A DNA stretch of 64,000 nt from Faecalicatena absiana (GTDB taxonomy: Bacteria; Bacillota; Bacilli; Lactobacillales; Lactobacillaceae). Shown one piece after another: positions 22,798-32,660 of the stretch (within the stretch, counting starts at the first letter, position 1; the number at the start of each line of letters is the position of its first letter). Under the pieces are notes generated by a model that did no database searches, was not told the origin of the DNA, and worked only from the letters and a program-made list of their open reading frames with translations. The stretch lies in assembly GCA_017309015.1 (NCBI GenBank), contig JAEDAG010000002.1, positions 124,001 through 188,000 on the forward strand, written 5' to 3'. Both the position numbers and the translations under genes were made by a program.

Positions 22798-23826
22798 TTA
22801 GTTCTTCATTTGGGCAGCAACTTCAGCAGCAAAGTCTTCTTCCTTCTTTTCGATGCCTTCGCCGACTTCGAAACGAACAAAGCTTACTACGGAAGCGTTG
22901 ACTGATTCAAGGTATTCTTCAACAGTCTTGCTGTCGTCCATTACGTAAAGTTGAGCAAGCAAGGTGTTTTCTTGGTCAACCTTGGTGTTGTCTTGCATGA
23001 AGCGGGCCATCTTACCTGGGATGATCTTGTCCCAGATCTTTTCTGGCTTGTGTTCTGCCTTAAGTTCTGCCTTGATGTCTTCTTCAGCTTGTGCCAAGAT
23101 TTCATCAGTCAATTGGGCCTTTGAGCCATACTTAAGGTGTGGCAAAGCTGGCTTGTTGACCAGGGCGCGTGATTCGTTGTCTTGGTCAATCTTGTGGTTG
23201 AGCTGAGCCAGTTCTTCACGTACGAAGTCTGGGTCAAGTTCCTTGTATGACAGAACCTTTGGGCTCATTGCGGCAATGTGCATTGCAATGTGCTTAGCCA
23301 GGGCTTCGTCGCCGCCTTCAAGGACAGTCAGAACGCCAATGTGGCCACCGTTGTGTTGGTAGGCGCCAAAGTGTTGTTCATCAGTCTTTTCAAGCACGGC
23401 AAAGCGACGGAATGAAATCTTTTCACCGATAGTTGCAGTAGCTTCTACGTATGCTTCCTCCAAGCTTTCGCCGGATGGCATGGTAAGCTTCATTGCTTCT
23501 TCGTTGTTGGCTGGCTTGCCCTTAGCAATAACTTCAGCAGTTTGGTCAACCAAAGTCTTGAATTGTTCGTTTTGAGCTACGAAGTCGGTTTCAGCGTTGA
23601 CTTCAACGATCGCAGCCACGTTGCCTTCAACGTAAACGCCAGTCAAGCCTTCAGCAGCGATCCGGTTGGCCTTCTTGGCAGCCTTTGCTTCACCCTTTTC
23701 GTGGATGATTTCGATCGCTCTTTGCATGTCGCCTTCGGCTTCAACCAATGCCTTCTTGGCGTCCATGACGCCGGCACCAGTAGTTTCACGCAATTCCTTA
23801 ACTTGCTTAGCAGTAATGTTTGCCAT
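22798..23826 (-). CDS. tsf: Elongation factor Ts
   Basis: Nucleotide exchange factor for EF-Tu. The 342 residues begin with the UBA-like domain and the hallmark [16 protein letters not shown], followed by [13 protein letters not shown]. The C-terminal dimerisation part is longer than in Bacillus, as in other lactobacilli. It follows rpsB by 54 bases and ends at a strong terminator. Confidence 0.96.
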   Translation of the reverse strand: MANITAKQVKELRETTGAGVMDAKKALVEAEGDMQRAIEIIHEKGEAKAAKKANRIAAEGLTGVYVEGNVAAIVEVNAETDFVAQNEQFKTLVDQTAEVIAKGKPANNEEAMKLTMPSGESLEEAYVEATATIGEKISFRRFAVLEKTDEQHFGAYQHNGGHIGVLTVLEGGDEALAKHIAMHIAAMSPKVLSYKELDPDFVREELAQLNHKIDQDNESRALVNKPALPHLKYGSKAQLTDEILAQAEEDIKAELKAEHKPEKIWDKIIPGKMARFMQDNTKVDQENTLLAQLYVMDDSKTVEEYLESVNASVVSFVRFEVGEGIEKKEEDFAAEVAAQMKN

Positions 23827-23880
23827 TATAAAAAAGTCCTCCAGGTCAAACTAAAATGATTGATTCTTCCAAAGATCAGC

Positions 23881-24642
23881 TTATTCAGCGTCGTCTGCTT
23901 CTTCAGCAGCAGCTTCTTCAGCACTTTCAGACATTTCTTGTTCAGCATCGCCGGCGTCAGCGCCTTGCTTGCCTTCGATAACGGCATCAGCCATAGCGCC
24001 TGAGATCAAGCGGATTGCGCGGATTGCGTCATCGTTTGAAGGGATGATTACGTCGATTGGGGTTGGGTCAGTGTTGGTGTCAACCATGGCAACAACCGGG
24101 ATGCCCAGCTTGTTGGCTTCGTGAACGGCAATCTTTTCCTTCTTTGGGTCAACAACGAACATCACGTCTGGGATGCGAGGCATGTCTTCGATACCGCCCA
24201 GGAACTTTTGCAGCTTTTCCAATTCCTTGGTCAGCAAAGCAACTTCCTTCTTTGGCAGTACGTCAAAGGTGCCGTCTTCTGACATCTTCTTCAATTCCTT
24301 AAGACGCTTTACGCGGCTTTGGATAGTGGTCCAGTTAGTCAAAGTACCACCGAGCCAGCGTTGGTTGACGTAGTATTGGCCTGCACGGGTAGCTTCTTCA
24401 GCAATTGCGTCTTGGGCTTGCTTCTTAGTACCAACGAACAAAAATACGCCGTCGTCTTGAGCAACAGCCTTAACGTAGTTGTAGGCGTCGTCAAGCATCT
24501 TGATGGTCTTTTGCAAGTCGATGATGTAGATCCCGTTTCTTTGAGTGAAGATGTATGGCTTCATCTTTGGGTCCCATCTTCTGGTTTGGTGGCCGAAGTG
24601 GACACCGGCTTCAAGCAATTGCTTCATAGATACAACTGACAT
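23881..24642 (-). CDS. rpsB: 30S ribosomal protein S2
   Basis: Primary protein of the 30S neck. 253 residues starting [23 protein letters not shown] with NPKM-type WDPKMKPYI. The C-terminus is an acidic Ala/Glu-rich tail ([15 protein letters not shown]). It is expressed from a promoter about 130 bases upstream and cotranscribed with tsf. Confidence 0.97.
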   Translation of the reverse strand: MSVVSMKQLLEAGVHFGHQTRRWDPKMKPYIFTQRNGIYIIDLQKTIKMLDDAYNYVKAVAQDDGVFLFVGTKKQAQDAIAEEATRAGQYYVNQRWLGGTLTNWTTIQSRVKRLKELKKMSEDGTFDVLPKKEVALLTKELEKLQKFLGGIEDMPRIPDVMFVVDPKKEKIAVHEANKLGIPVVAMVDTNTDPTPIDVIIPSNDDAIRAIRLISGAMADAVIEGKQGADAGDAEQEMSESAEEAAAEEADDAE

Positions 24643-24769
24643 GTATAATTCCTCCTAGGTTTTTCCTCTCAAGCGTTCATTTCGCTAGCCCACCTTTTGT
24701 CTTTAGGCACCTGGCCGGCGATCGCTCTTGATGTGTGTTGATTTATTCGCGTGCATCGCACGCTTTACA

Positions 24770-24798
24770 AGCATACTAGATTTTAAGGCAAAAAGCAA
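24770..24798 (-). promoter_or_regulatory. rpsB-tsf promoter
   Basis: TTGCTT (24793-24798), 17 bases, TATGCT (24770-24775) on the minus strand. The leader to rpsB is about 120 bases and starts with a GCGTGC-GAT-GCACGC hairpin. The length suggests a regulated leader, but I do not recognise a known motif. Confidence 0.65.
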
Positions 24799-24826
24799 GC
24801 AGAATTTTCCTCTTTGTCAAGGAAAA

Positions 24827-25849
24827 CTACTTGTCAAGTTTCGCCCCATGCTCAGCCAGAAACTTTTCCTTCCAGGCCCGGTCATGGTGCTTGAACCAGT
24901 ACTCCCGCTTCAAGGCCAGGCGCTTGTCGGCAAACTCTTCATGATAGATCAGCTTGACTGGCCGCCGGGATTTGGTGTACTTGGCTCCCTTTCCGGCATT
25001 GTGGGCACTCAGGCGGTGGGCCAGATCATTGGTGTAGCCGCCATACAGGCTGCCGTCAGCGCAAAGGAGCACGTAGAAATAGTGCTTCTCCGTCTTTGCC
25101 TCAACCTTGGCCTCCAAAATCTCCTTGATTCTCGGCGTATTTGTCCCGTCCGCTTCATGAACCTCGATGGCGTCTTTCAGGACCAGCCCGTCAGCTGCCC
25201 CATGGCGGACGGCTTCCACCACGATCAGATTGGTGTCTTCGCCCCGGTGGGAGACGAAAGGCTGGACGGTCTTGACGGCGAGGTCGTGCTTGATTCCCCA
25301 GGCAATAATCTCGCCCAGGCGCTCGGGCCGGTGGACCATGAACATCTTGCCCTTCATCTTCAAAAGCGAGCTCGACACAGCAATGATCTGCTCCAAGTTG
25401 ACCAGGAGCTCGTGGCGGGCAATGGCCTTGGCCTGGTCAGGGTTGAGCTTGTGCCCCTTTGGAGCCTTAAAGTAAGGCGGATTGACCACGACCAGGTCAT
25501 AGCTGTCTTTTTGCAAAAAATCCCCCGCGTCAACGACGTTGCCCTGATGCACCGCGATCCGGTTTTCCATGTGGTTCAGCTCAACCGAACGTCTGGCTTT
25601 GGACACAATGTCGGCCTGGATTTCGACGTCGTCATAGTGGGCCCGGTTGAAGCTGGCCATGTAAAGGCTGGCGGCCGCGTTGCCGCTGCATAGGTCCGCG
25701 ACCTTGGAGCGGTCGCGGACGGCTTCCTTGGCAAAGTAAGCCAAAAGCAGGGTATCCAATGAGAAGGCAAAAGACTTCTCATCTTGAATGATTTTAATGG
25801 CGTCGCCCAGCATGTAGTCGACGCGCTCGTTCTTTTTGAGTTCAACCAT
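24827..25849 (-). CDS. tRNA1(Val) adenine-N6 methyltransferase-like protein fused to a GIY-YIG domain
   Basis: A two-domain protein of 340 residues. Residues about 1-245 are a class I SAM methyltransferase of the YabB/YfiC type, with a SAM loop ([13 protein letters not shown]) and the amino-methyltransferase motif NPPY (VVNPPYFK). Residues about 255-340 are a GIY-YIG nuclease-like domain ([19 protein letters not shown], then R and KGAKYT) of the YazA/UPF0213 type. In Bacillus yabB and yazA are neighbouring separate genes, so this is a fusion of neighbours. I use the ATG at 25849, matching the family start MVQL/MVEL; a TTG two codons upstream is possible. It is divergent from the acyltransferase gene. 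Confidence 0.85.
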   Translation of the reverse strand: MVELKKNERVDYMLGDAIKIIQDEKSFAFSLDTLLLAYFAKEAVRDRSKVADLCSGNAAASLYMASFNRAHYDDVEIQADIVSKARRSVELNHMENRIAVHQGNVVDAGDFLQKDSYDLVVVNPPYFKAPKGHKLNPDQAKAIARHELLVNLEQIIAVSSSLLKMKGKMFMVHRPERLGEIIAWGIKHDLAVKTVQPFVSHRGEDTNLIVVEAVRHGAADGLVLKDAIEVHEADGTNTPRIKEILEAKVEAKTEKHYFYVLLCADGSLYGGYTNDLAHRLSAHNAGKGAKYTKSRRPVKLIYHEEFADKRLALKREYWFKHHDRAWKEKFLAEHGAKLDK

Positions 25850-25879
25850 TATCAACTTTTCCTTTTTACAAATTCGCTA

Positions 25880-25888
25880 TGGTATAAT
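25880..25888 (+). promoter_or_regulatory. Extended -10 promoter of the acyltransferase gene
   Basis: TGG-TATAAT at 25880-25888, with a perfect -10 and a TG extension, 28 bases before the ATG. No -35 at the usual spacing. Confidence 0.65.
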
Positions 25889-25915
25889 ATTGTACTATAT
25901 CGGAGGTCATTTTTT

Positions 25916-26530
25916 ATGCTTTATCGTATTTTTCGGCCAATCGTCCGCTTTATCGTGTGGGTCTTAAACGGTCACCTGCACGTACACAACAAGAACCGGC
26001 TGCCAGAAGGAACCTATATCTTGGTTGCCCCCCACCGGACCTGGTGGGAGCCAATCCTGTTCGCCCTGGCCGCCAGTCCCGCGGAATTCATGTTCATGAC
26101 CAAGCAGGAACTGTTTCAGAATCCGGTCTTGCGCTGGATTTTGACCAACGCCCATGCCTTCCCCGTCAACCGGGCCCACCCTGGTCCTTCCGTTATCAAA
26201 ATCCCCGTCAAGGGCTTGAAATCAGGAAACCTTTCCCTGATCATGTTTCCTTCCGGCACCCGCCACTCTGCTGAACTAAAGAGCGGCGCCTGGTTTATCG
26301 CCAAGATGTCCGGACGGCCGCTGGTGCCCGTGGTCTACCAAGGTCCCTTGACCTTCAAGGGCGTCTTGGCTAGAAAGGGCCTGGAGATCAACTTTGGGGA
26401 CCCAATCACGCTGGAAAGACGGATCAAGCTGAACGAAGAGACTGAAGGCAAGCTGAACGCCCAGCTTGAGGATGCCTGGAAGAAGATCGACAACGAGCTC
26501 AATCCCGATTTCGAGTACATCCCCAAATAA
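25916..26530 (+). CDS. 1-acyl-sn-glycerol-3-phosphate acyltransferase (PlsC family)
   Basis: Predicted membrane-associated acyltransferase making phosphatidate, the substrate of CdsA. The 204 residues show a first hydrophobic helix (IVRFIVWVLNG), the catalytic HxxxxD-like motif written here as HRTWWEP with Glu/Trp in place of the usual Asp spacing, and FPSGTRH as the substrate-binding EGTRS-like motif. The histidine motif is an H(X4)E variant, which is worth checking. Start chosen at 25916 because GGAGG lies nine bases upstream and follows the promoter. Confidence 0.82.
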   Translation: MLYRIFRPIVRFIVWVLNGHLHVHNKNRLPEGTYILVAPHRTWWEPILFALAASPAEFMFMTKQELFQNPVLRWILTNAHAFPVNRAHPGPSVIKIPVKGLKSGNLSLIMFPSGTRHSAELKSGAWFIAKMSGRPLVPVVYQGPLTFKGVLARKGLEINFGDPITLERRIKLNEETEGKLNAQLEDAWKKIDNELNPDFEYIPK

Positions 26531-26545
26531 GTTATGCCAATCACA

Positions 26546-26580
26546 AAAATACCTGCCACGCGCTTGTGGCAGGTATTTTG
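26546..26580. terminator. Bidirectional terminator between plsC-like gene and asd
   Basis: AAAATACCTGCCAC-N6-GTGGCAGGTATTTT, a 14-bp perfect stem with A and T runs on both sides, between convergent genes. Confidence 0.92.
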
Positions 26581-26595
26581 CTTTGCTTTAAGCTT

Positions 26596-27585
26596 TTATG
26601 CTTGGTGGTCCAGCAGGTATTCCATAATTTGTACCGCGTTGGAAGCAGCGCCCTTGCGGATCTGGTCCCCGGTGCACCAGACGACCAGACCGTTTGGATT
26701 GGTCAAGTCGCGGCGGATGCGGCCAACGTAGACGTCATCCTTGTCAGAGTTGTCCAAAGGCGTTGGGGTCTTGTCAGTGACCAGCACATCCCCCTTAAAG
26801 GCAGCAATGGCCTTTTCCGCATCAGCGATCGCGACTGGCTCTTCGGTTACGACGGTCGCGCTGATTGAGTGTGACCGGTAGACCGGCACGCGCACGCAGG
26901 TGCAGGTGACCTTCAAGTCAGGCAAATGCAGGATCTTGCGTCCTTCGTTCTGCATCTTCATTTCTTCAGTCGTGTAGCCATTGTCCAAAGGCGAGCCGAT
27001 GTTGGCAATGACGTTGAAGGCGATTTGGCCTGGGAAGACCTTTGGCTCATAAGTCTCGCCCTTTTCCAAGGCATCGACCTCGCCCTTCAGTTCTTCAATC
27101 CCGCCCATGCCGGCGCCGGAAACGGCCTGGTAGGTGCAGGCGTTGATCGTCTTGATCTTGGAGAGGTTGTTGATTGGCGCCAAAGCCATCAAGGTGATGG
27201 CGGTTGAGCAGTTAGGGTTGGCAATTACGCCGTGGTTTTTCAAGGCATCGGCCCCGTTGATTTCAGGCACGACCAATGGTACCCCGTCTTCCTGGCGGAA
27301 GGCTGAGCTGTTGTCGATGTAGATGGCCCCGCTCTTCTCCACCATTGGGCGGAACTTCTTTGACAGAGCGTTGGAGACGGCCCCTAAGACAAAGTCCAGC
27401 CCGTTGAGCCGGTCTTGGGTAGCCTCTTCCACAGTCAGCTCATAGCCGTTGCAGAACAGCTTCTTGCCGACAGACCGCTTGGACGCGAAGACGCGGATTT
27501 CGTCTGCTGGGATCTGTCTTTCTTCAATGCACTGCAACATCTGCCGGCCAACGGCGCCAGTTGCCCCTAAAATACCAATTTTCAT
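26596..27585 (-). CDS. asd: Aspartate-semialdehyde dehydrogenase
   Basis: Reduces aspartyl phosphate to aspartate semialdehyde. The 329 residues show the NADP-binding GATGAVGRQML, the active-site cysteine in NPNCSTAITLMAL (about residue 128), and the HSISATV substrate region. The start overlaps the aspartate kinase stop by four bases (ATGA). Last gene of the hom-ask-asd operon, ending at a strong terminator. Confidence 0.95.
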   Translation of the reverse strand: MKIGILGATGAVGRQMLQCIEERQIPADEIRVFASKRSVGKKLFCNGYELTVEEATQDRLNGLDFVLGAVSNALSKKFRPMVEKSGAIYIDNSSAFRQEDGVPLVVPEINGADALKNHGVIANPNCSTAITLMALAPINNLSKIKTINACTYQAVSGAGMGGIEELKGEVDALEKGETYEPKVFPGQIAFNVIANIGSPLDNGYTTEEMKMQNEGRKILHLPDLKVTCTCVRVPVYRSHSISATVVTEEPVAIADAEKAIAAFKGDVLVTDKTPTPLDNSDKDDVYVGRIRRDLTNPNGLVVWCTGDQIRKGAASNAVQIMEYLLDHQA

Positions 27586-28925
27586 TCTGATAAGCCTTGC
27601 CTTTCTTCATTAATAAATTTATTATAGATCGCCTGAATGGCTTTGGAAAAATCGCGGTTGTCAACCCCGATGACGATGCTCAATTCATCGCATGACTGGG
27701 TAATCGTGCGGATATTGATCTGCTTGGCCCCCAGCTCGGAAAGAATTCGTCCGGACATCCCCGGCATGTTCTTCATGGCCCGGCCGACCACGGCCACCAT
27801 GGCCAGGTGCTGGTCAACCCGCACGTCGTCAAAGTGCAGCTCCGCTTTGAGCTCGCCCAGGATTTCATACAGCTTGCGCTCGATCGCCTTGGTGCGCACG
27901 ACCACGGAAAAAGTATCCACGGTCGTCGGCACGCTTTCCAGAGAGATCTGGTACTTCTCAAAGATCGAGAAGACCCGGCGCAAGAAGCCCGGCTCAGCGG
28001 ACGCGTGGGACTTGACCAGGGTGATCACGGTAAAGTCCTTGCGGCCAGTGATCCCGGTGATGACCGGCGGCGCGTCGCGCTCATCGTCTTCAGTGAAGTC
28101 GTTGCGGATCAAGGTGCCGGGTTTCTCCGGGAAGTTGGTGTTGCGAACATTGATTGGGATATTTTTCTCCCTGACCGGAAAGACCGCGTCGTCATGGAGG
28201 ACGTTGGCCCCCATATAGCTCATCTGCCGCAATTCGCTGTAAGTGACCCGGGGGATCTGGAGCGGATTCTTGACGATCCGGGGATCAGCCACGTAAAAGC
28301 CGGAGACGTCAGTCCAATTTTCGTAGACGTCCACGTCAAAAATATTGGCCAAGACCGCCCCCGTGATGTCAGACCCGCCCCGACTCATGACCTTGATCAC
28401 GCCATTGGGCAGGCAGCCGTAAAAGCCGGGAATCACGACCCGGCGGCTGATATCCACCTTGGCCCTGACCAGCTCCGCGGTCTTCTTCATGTTGATGCTG
28501 CCATCAAAATTAAAGGCGATCACGTCCGCCGCGTCGACAAAGTCCGCGTCCAGGTATTCCGCCAGGCACAAGCCCGTCAGGTATTCCCCCCGTGAGACCA
28601 GATAGTCCAGATTCAAGTCGCTGGTGATGTTGGCCCGGATCTTTTGGAACTCCTTGCCCAGGTCCAGCTTGAGCCCCAGGGAATTCTTGATTTCCATGTA
28701 CTTGGTCACGATCATTTGAAAGATTTCGTGGTAGGAAACTCCATAGTTCAGGTGGGCGGCGCAGAGATACAGCAGGTCGGTGACCTTGTGGTCCTCATTG
28801 GACGACTTCCCGCAGGCGCTGGTGACGATGAAGCGGCGGGAAGGATCCGCGTCAATGATCTTTTTTACTTTTGCAAATTGCTCGCTGTTGGCTACGGATG
28901 AGCCGCCGAACTTCACAACTTTCAT
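27582..28925 (-). CDS. Aspartate kinase
   Basis: First step of the aspartate amino-acid pathway. The 447 residues begin with KVVKFGGSSVA, contain the kinase-fold SRGGSDITGAVLA motif, and end with two ACT domains (from about residue 300; GMSGRILSELGAKQINIRTI). The ACT domains imply feedback control by lysine or threonine, though the ligand cannot be read from sequence. The start overlaps the last base of hom. Could be named lysC or thrA in annotations; I leave the symbol open. Confidence 0.93.
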   Translation of the reverse strand: MKVVKFGGSSVANSEQFAKVKKIIDADPSRRFIVTSACGKSSNEDHKVTDLLYLCAAHLNYGVSYHEIFQMIVTKYMEIKNSLGLKLDLGKEFQKIRANITSDLNLDYLVSRGEYLTGLCLAEYLDADFVDAADVIAFNFDGSINMKKTAELVRAKVDISRRVVIPGFYGCLPNGVIKVMSRGGSDITGAVLANIFDVDVYENWTDVSGFYVADPRIVKNPLQIPRVTYSELRQMSYMGANVLHDDAVFPVREKNIPINVRNTNFPEKPGTLIRNDFTEDDERDAPPVITGITGRKDFTVITLVKSHASAEPGFLRRVFSIFEKYQISLESVPTTVDTFSVVVRTKAIERKLYEILGELKAELHFDDVRVDQHLAMVAVVGRAMKNMPGMSGRILSELGAKQINIRTITQSCDELSIVIGVDNRDFSKAIQAIYNKFINEERQGLSE

Positions 28926-30079
28926 TATAGTTCCACCTCAGCCAAAAATAACCCGTCATCGCCAGCCTGCTTGGCCAAATCATTGATTCTGGACAAAGGC
29001 AGCGGCTTGGTCACGTAAGCATCCTTGCCGACCTGCTCCTTGATCACGCCGGCTTGGTCAAAGAATTCACCCTGCTTGGTCCGCAGGTAATAAGATGCCG
29101 CTTCAGGATCCTTCAGCTCAGCCGGCTTGGCCTGGGACATGTCCAGGCGCCGGCCTTCATTGACGTCAAGGATGTCCTGGACCAGAGCATGGGCCGTTGG
29201 CAACGAGCCTGCCCCTTGGCCGACAAAGGCAGCCGTGCCCAGGTTGGCTGAATCAAGCTCCAGAGCATTGAAATTGGCCGAAACATTGGACAGCAGGTGG
29301 TCATTTCTGAACATCAGGGGCAGGACATAGGCAGAAAGCCCGCCCTTGTTTTCCCGCGCCTGTCCCACAAGCTTGATGGACAACTTGTGGTCCTTGGCCC
29401 AGATAAAGTCTTGCTTGCTGATCCGCCTTACCCCCCAGGTAATGATGTCTTCTGGCTTGACATAGCGCCTGAAGGCCGCCAAGCAGGAAAGGGCAACCTT
29501 GTAGCGGACGTCAAAGCCGTCAATGTCATCAGATGGATCCGCTTCAGCATAGCCCAGTTCCTGGGCCTTTTGCAGGCATTCAGCAAAATCGCTGCCTTCC
29601 TGGTCCATGGCGGACAGAATGTAGTTGGTCGTGCCGTTGAAGATTCCCCTAAAAGACTTGACCTCTTCCAAGCGTCTAATGCGCTCAATGTTGGCAATCC
29701 AAGGAATTCCGCCGCCGACGCTGGATTCATAAGCCAGGGCCACGCCCTTTTCTTGGGCCAGAGGGAACAGCTCGCTGGCGAAACTGGCAATCATCTTCTT
29801 GTTGGAAGTAATGCAGCTCTTGCCGCGCTCCAAGGCTTCTTTGACGTATGTATGAGCTGGTTCCAGCCCCCCGATGCATTCACAGACCACGTCAATTTCC
29901 GGGTCATCTAGAATTTCGTTGATGTCAACGACGCAACGGGGATCCTGGCGCATCTTTGCCGGCGTGTGCACCAAAATCTTCTTAATAGAAATATCGCCCA
30001 TCTCGTCATTTTCAGCCCCGTCAACGATCTTGGCCACGCCAGAGCCGACAACGCCGAAGCCCAACAATGCTACCTTCAT
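28925..30079 (-). CDS. hom: Homoserine dehydrogenase
   Basis: Reduces aspartate semialdehyde to homoserine, precursor of threonine and methionine. The start MKVALLGFGVVGSG at 30079 has GGAG ten bases upstream; the frame opens further up but crosses the promoter. The dinucleotide fold is followed by the catalytic region with GIFNGTTNYILSAM and SDDIDGFDVRYK, which carries the catalytic Asp/Lys pair. 384 residues; the ACT domain found at the end of Bacillus Hom is short or missing here, which would leave feedback control to the kinase. Confidence 0.93.
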   Translation of the reverse strand: MKVALLGFGVVGSGVAKIVDGAENDEMGDISIKKILVHTPAKMRQDPRCVVDINEILDDPEIDVVCECIGGLEPAHTYVKEALERGKSCITSNKKMIASFASELFPLAQEKGVALAYESSVGGGIPWIANIERIRRLEEVKSFRGIFNGTTNYILSAMDQEGSDFAECLQKAQELGYAEADPSDDIDGFDVRYKVALSCLAAFRRYVKPEDIITWGVRRISKQDFIWAKDHKLSIKLVGQARENKGGLSAYVLPLMFRNDHLLSNVSANFNALELDSANLGTAAFVGQGAGSLPTAHALVQDILDVNEGRRLDMSQAKPAELKDPEAASYYLRTKQGEFFDQAGVIKEQVGKDAYVTKPLPLSRINDLAKQAGDDGLFLAEVEL

Positions 30080-30176
30080 TTGTATTCTCTCCGCTTTCTT
30101 TGAACTCTTTGCTTTTTGTGAAAAAATTAAGCGCTTCTGTTTCTCTGCGAAATACAGTTGTTTTTCAATTAACAAC

Positions 30177-30227
30177 ATAGTATCATTCTAGACATGGACT
30201 GACAAGATCTTCCCACAAGCATATTAA
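30177..30227. promoter_or_regulatory. Overlapping divergent promoters of hom and the ACT-domain gene
   Basis: Minus strand: TTGTCA (30200-30205), 17 bases, TACTAT (30177-30182), for hom. Plus strand: CTGACA (30199-30204), 17 bases, TATTAA (30222-30227), for the ACT gene. The two -35 boxes occupy the same bases on opposite strands, so two polymerases cannot bind at once. Confidence 0.75.
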
Positions 30228-30262
30228 ACAGAAATTAAAAATAACTTTCAAGGAGGAAATAC

Positions 30263-30700
30263 ATGGCTTCAGAATACTTTTACGTTAATAAACAAATTCT
30301 GCCCGACTATCTGGACAAGGTCATCCTGGCTCGGGAGCTCCTGGAAAACCATGAAGCCGCGACCGTCACGGAAGCCGCCGAGAAGGTTGGCATCTCCAGA
30401 AACACCTACTACAAGTATAAGGATTACGTCTTCCGGGCCAGCGATTCAGGCATTTCCCGCCATGCCGTCTTGTCCATCATTCTGGCCGACGCGCCTGGCG
30501 CCTTGTCCGCGGTCTTGTCCTGCCTGAGCCAGCTGAAGACCTCCATCTTGACAATCTCGCAGGCCATCCCCATTGCCGGCAAGGCCAACCTGCTGCTGTC
30601 CCTGGACATCAGCCAGCTGGCCGTTGAGATCGACGAGCTGGTGACTTCTTTGGAAGAGCTGCCCTTAGTCAAGCACGTGCACCTTGATGCCTTGGAATAA
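30263..30700 (+). CDS. ACT domain-containing protein, PheB/UPF0735 family
   Basis: A 145-residue protein with an N-terminal helix-turn-helix-like part ([21 protein letters not shown], residues about 35-55) and a C-terminal ACT domain ([18 protein letters not shown] onward). ACT domains bind amino acids, and the gene is divergent from hom with a shared -35 region. A role as amino-acid responsive regulator of the hom-ask-asd operon is an inference from context. AAGGAGG lies seven bases before the ATG. The biochemical role of the family is not firmly known. Confidence 0.85.
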   Translation: MASEYFYVNKQILPDYLDKVILARELLENHEAATVTEAAEKVGISRNTYYKYKDYVFRASDSGISRHAVLSIILADAPGALSAVLSCLSQLKTSILTISQAIPIAGKANLLLSLDISQLAVEIDELVTSLEELPLVKHVHLDALE

Positions 30701-30772
30701 GCCAGCTGTTCGAATGTTATAAAAACGCGGCAGTTGGGGACTTTAGAGCTTCACTCTGCTGTGATTTAAGAT

Positions 30773-30833
30773 ACATCAAAAGGCTTCCAGAAGTTTCCAC
30801 TTCTAGAAGCCTTTTTTTCAGACTCATTTGCTT
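30773..30833. repeat. Intergenic repeat copy A, containing a bidirectional terminator
   Basis: AAAAGGCTTCCAGAAG and CTTCTAGAAGCCTTTT form a stem (30778-30815) with one mismatch and a T run. The flanks ACAT on the left and CAGACTC-N-TTTGCTT on the right recur at 54469-54546, so this is more than a chance terminator. It separates convergent genes here. Confidence 0.85.
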
Positions 30834-30869
30834 GCAATTAGCTTTTGAGATCCTTACTGTATTTTGAGC

Positions 30870-32660
30870 TTATTCAGCGCTCTGCTGCAAGGTGTAAAGG
30901 TCATAGTAGTAGCCCTTTTGCGCCAGCAGCTCTTCATGGGTTCCGTGCTCGACGATCCGCCCCTTGTCCAAGACGATGATCTGGTCAGCATCCGCAATCG
31001 TGGACAAGCGGTGGGCTATCGCCAGGGTCGTGCGCCCGCGGCGCAGCTTCTGCAGGCCTTCTTGAATCAGGCTTTCGGTTTCCGTGTCGACGTTGGCGGT
31101 GGCTTCATCCAGAATCAGGATCTTGGGATCGGTCACCAAGGTCCGGGCAAAGGAGATCAGCTGCCGCTGGCCGCTGGAGAATTCAGAGCCGCCTTCAATC
31201 ACTTGGGCATGGTACTTGCCCGGCAGCTCCTCAATGAAGCGGTCAGCTTGCACCGTCTTGGCAGCTGCCTGAATCTGCTCATCCGTAATTTGCTCATTGT
31301 AGAGTCGAATGTTTGACGCGATGTCGCCATAGAACATGAACGGCTCCTGCAAGACCAGCCCCAGCTTCTCGCGCAGCTCTTCCTTGCTGAAGTCACGGAT
31401 ATCGTGACCGTCAATCAGGATCTGCCCATCGTGGAACTCGTAAAAGCGCATCATCACGTTGATGATGGAGCTCTTGCCCGAACCCGTGTGGCCAACGATC
31501 CCTAAAGTCTGTCCTGGCTCAAGGGTAAAGGAGACGTCATGCAGGACGTCATTTTTGCCATCGTAGCTGAAGGACACGTGCTTGAATTCGATCTTCCCCT
31601 GCTCAATCTTGGCATCAGCCTTGCCGGCTTGCACAGGCTCATACTCGTCTTCATCCATGATCTTGAAGATCCGCTTCCCGGCCACGATTCCGTCAGTAAA
31701 GAAGGTCAGACTGTTCATCATGTCATTCAGCGGGTTGAAGAAGTTCTGAACGTAGTTGGCAAAAGCATAGATCAAACCCGCCGGCACGAAGACCCGGTGC
31801 AAGGGGTAGCCAAACCAGACCAGGCTGGCCGCCAGGGCCAGGGAGTAAAGCAGGCTGGTAAAAGGCGAAAGCAGCAGCGAGTTGGTCTTGATCAGCTTGA
31901 AGCGGGTCCGCATCTGCTCTTGGTTGGTCTGCTCAAAGTCAGCAGCGATCCGCTTTTCCTGGCGGAACTGCTGGATGACCGACATCCCCGAAATTGCCTC
32001 TTCCAGCTTGGTGTTGATCAGGGAGTTTCTGGCCCGGAACTCGTGGTAGGTCTTGGAATTCAGGTGGTTGTACAGCCAGATGACCAAAATGATCACCGGG
32101 ACGAAGCAAAGGACGATCAAGGCCGCGGTCTTATCGGCTGAGAACATGGCAATTAAGGCCGTAACCATGGAAATGATTCCCAGCATGAAGGCACTGAAGA
32201 CCTGCATAAAGTTGCTCAAGGTCATCGTGTCGTTGGTCACCCTGGACAAAATGGAGCCAGCAGGCGTTTGGTCAAAATAGCGCATCCCCAATTTGTGAAT
32301 GTGGGCATAAAGCTCTCTTCTGACCCGTTCCAGGGACCGCTCACCGGCCAAGGCATACAGGTATTCATACGTAAACTGGAAGACCGCTTTAATGACGATC
32401 CCCAGGCCATAAATCAGGGCCACGCCCCAAATCACCTGCATGCTGGCGCTCTGGCGGCGCAAAAAGTGGTCCATGTAGTACTGAAGCCAAGTCGGCAGCA
32501 GCATGTTGATCACGGACACGGCAACCATCCCGCAGACAGCCAGCAGCAGCTCGCCTTTGTAGTTCAAGATGAACCGGCATAGCCGCTTTAAGATCTGCCA
32601 CTGTTCCTTGACGCTGATCGTCTGGTTCCAGACTGATTGGGATTGGTCTTCATTATTCAT
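30870..32660 (-). CDS. ABC exporter half-transporter, LmrD/YheH-like
   Basis: Type IV exporter subunit with six membrane helices (about 40-320) and one nucleotide-binding domain: Walker A GHTGSGKSS, signature FSSGQRQL, Walker B ILILDEATANVD with the catalytic Glu, and the H-loop AHRLSTI. 596 residues. The ATG at 32660 is preferred over a GTG at 32669 because the GGTGA ribosome binding site fits it. It overlaps the upstream half-transporter by eight bases; the two probably form a heterodimer exporting drugs or lipids. Confidence 0.9.
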   Translation of the reverse strand: MNNEDQSQSVWNQTISVKEQWQILKRLCRFILNYKGELLLAVCGMVAVSVINMLLPTWLQYYMDHFLRRQSASMQVIWGVALIYGLGIVIKAVFQFTYEYLYALAGERSLERVRRELYAHIHKLGMRYFDQTPAGSILSRVTNDTMTLSNFMQVFSAFMLGIISMVTALIAMFSADKTAALIVLCFVPVIILVIWLYNHLNSKTYHEFRARNSLINTKLEEAISGMSVIQQFRQEKRIAADFEQTNQEQMRTRFKLIKTNSLLLSPFTSLLYSLALAASLVWFGYPLHRVFVPAGLIYAFANYVQNFFNPLNDMMNSLTFFTDGIVAGKRIFKIMDEDEYEPVQAGKADAKIEQGKIEFKHVSFSYDGKNDVLHDVSFTLEPGQTLGIVGHTGSGKSSIINVMMRFYEFHDGQILIDGHDIRDFSKEELREKLGLVLQEPFMFYGDIASNIRLYNEQITDEQIQAAAKTVQADRFIEELPGKYHAQVIEGGSEFSSGQRQLISFARTLVTDPKILILDEATANVDTETESLIQEGLQKLRRGRTTLAIAHRLSTIADADQIIVLDKGRIVEHGTHEELLAQKGYYYDLYTLQQSAE

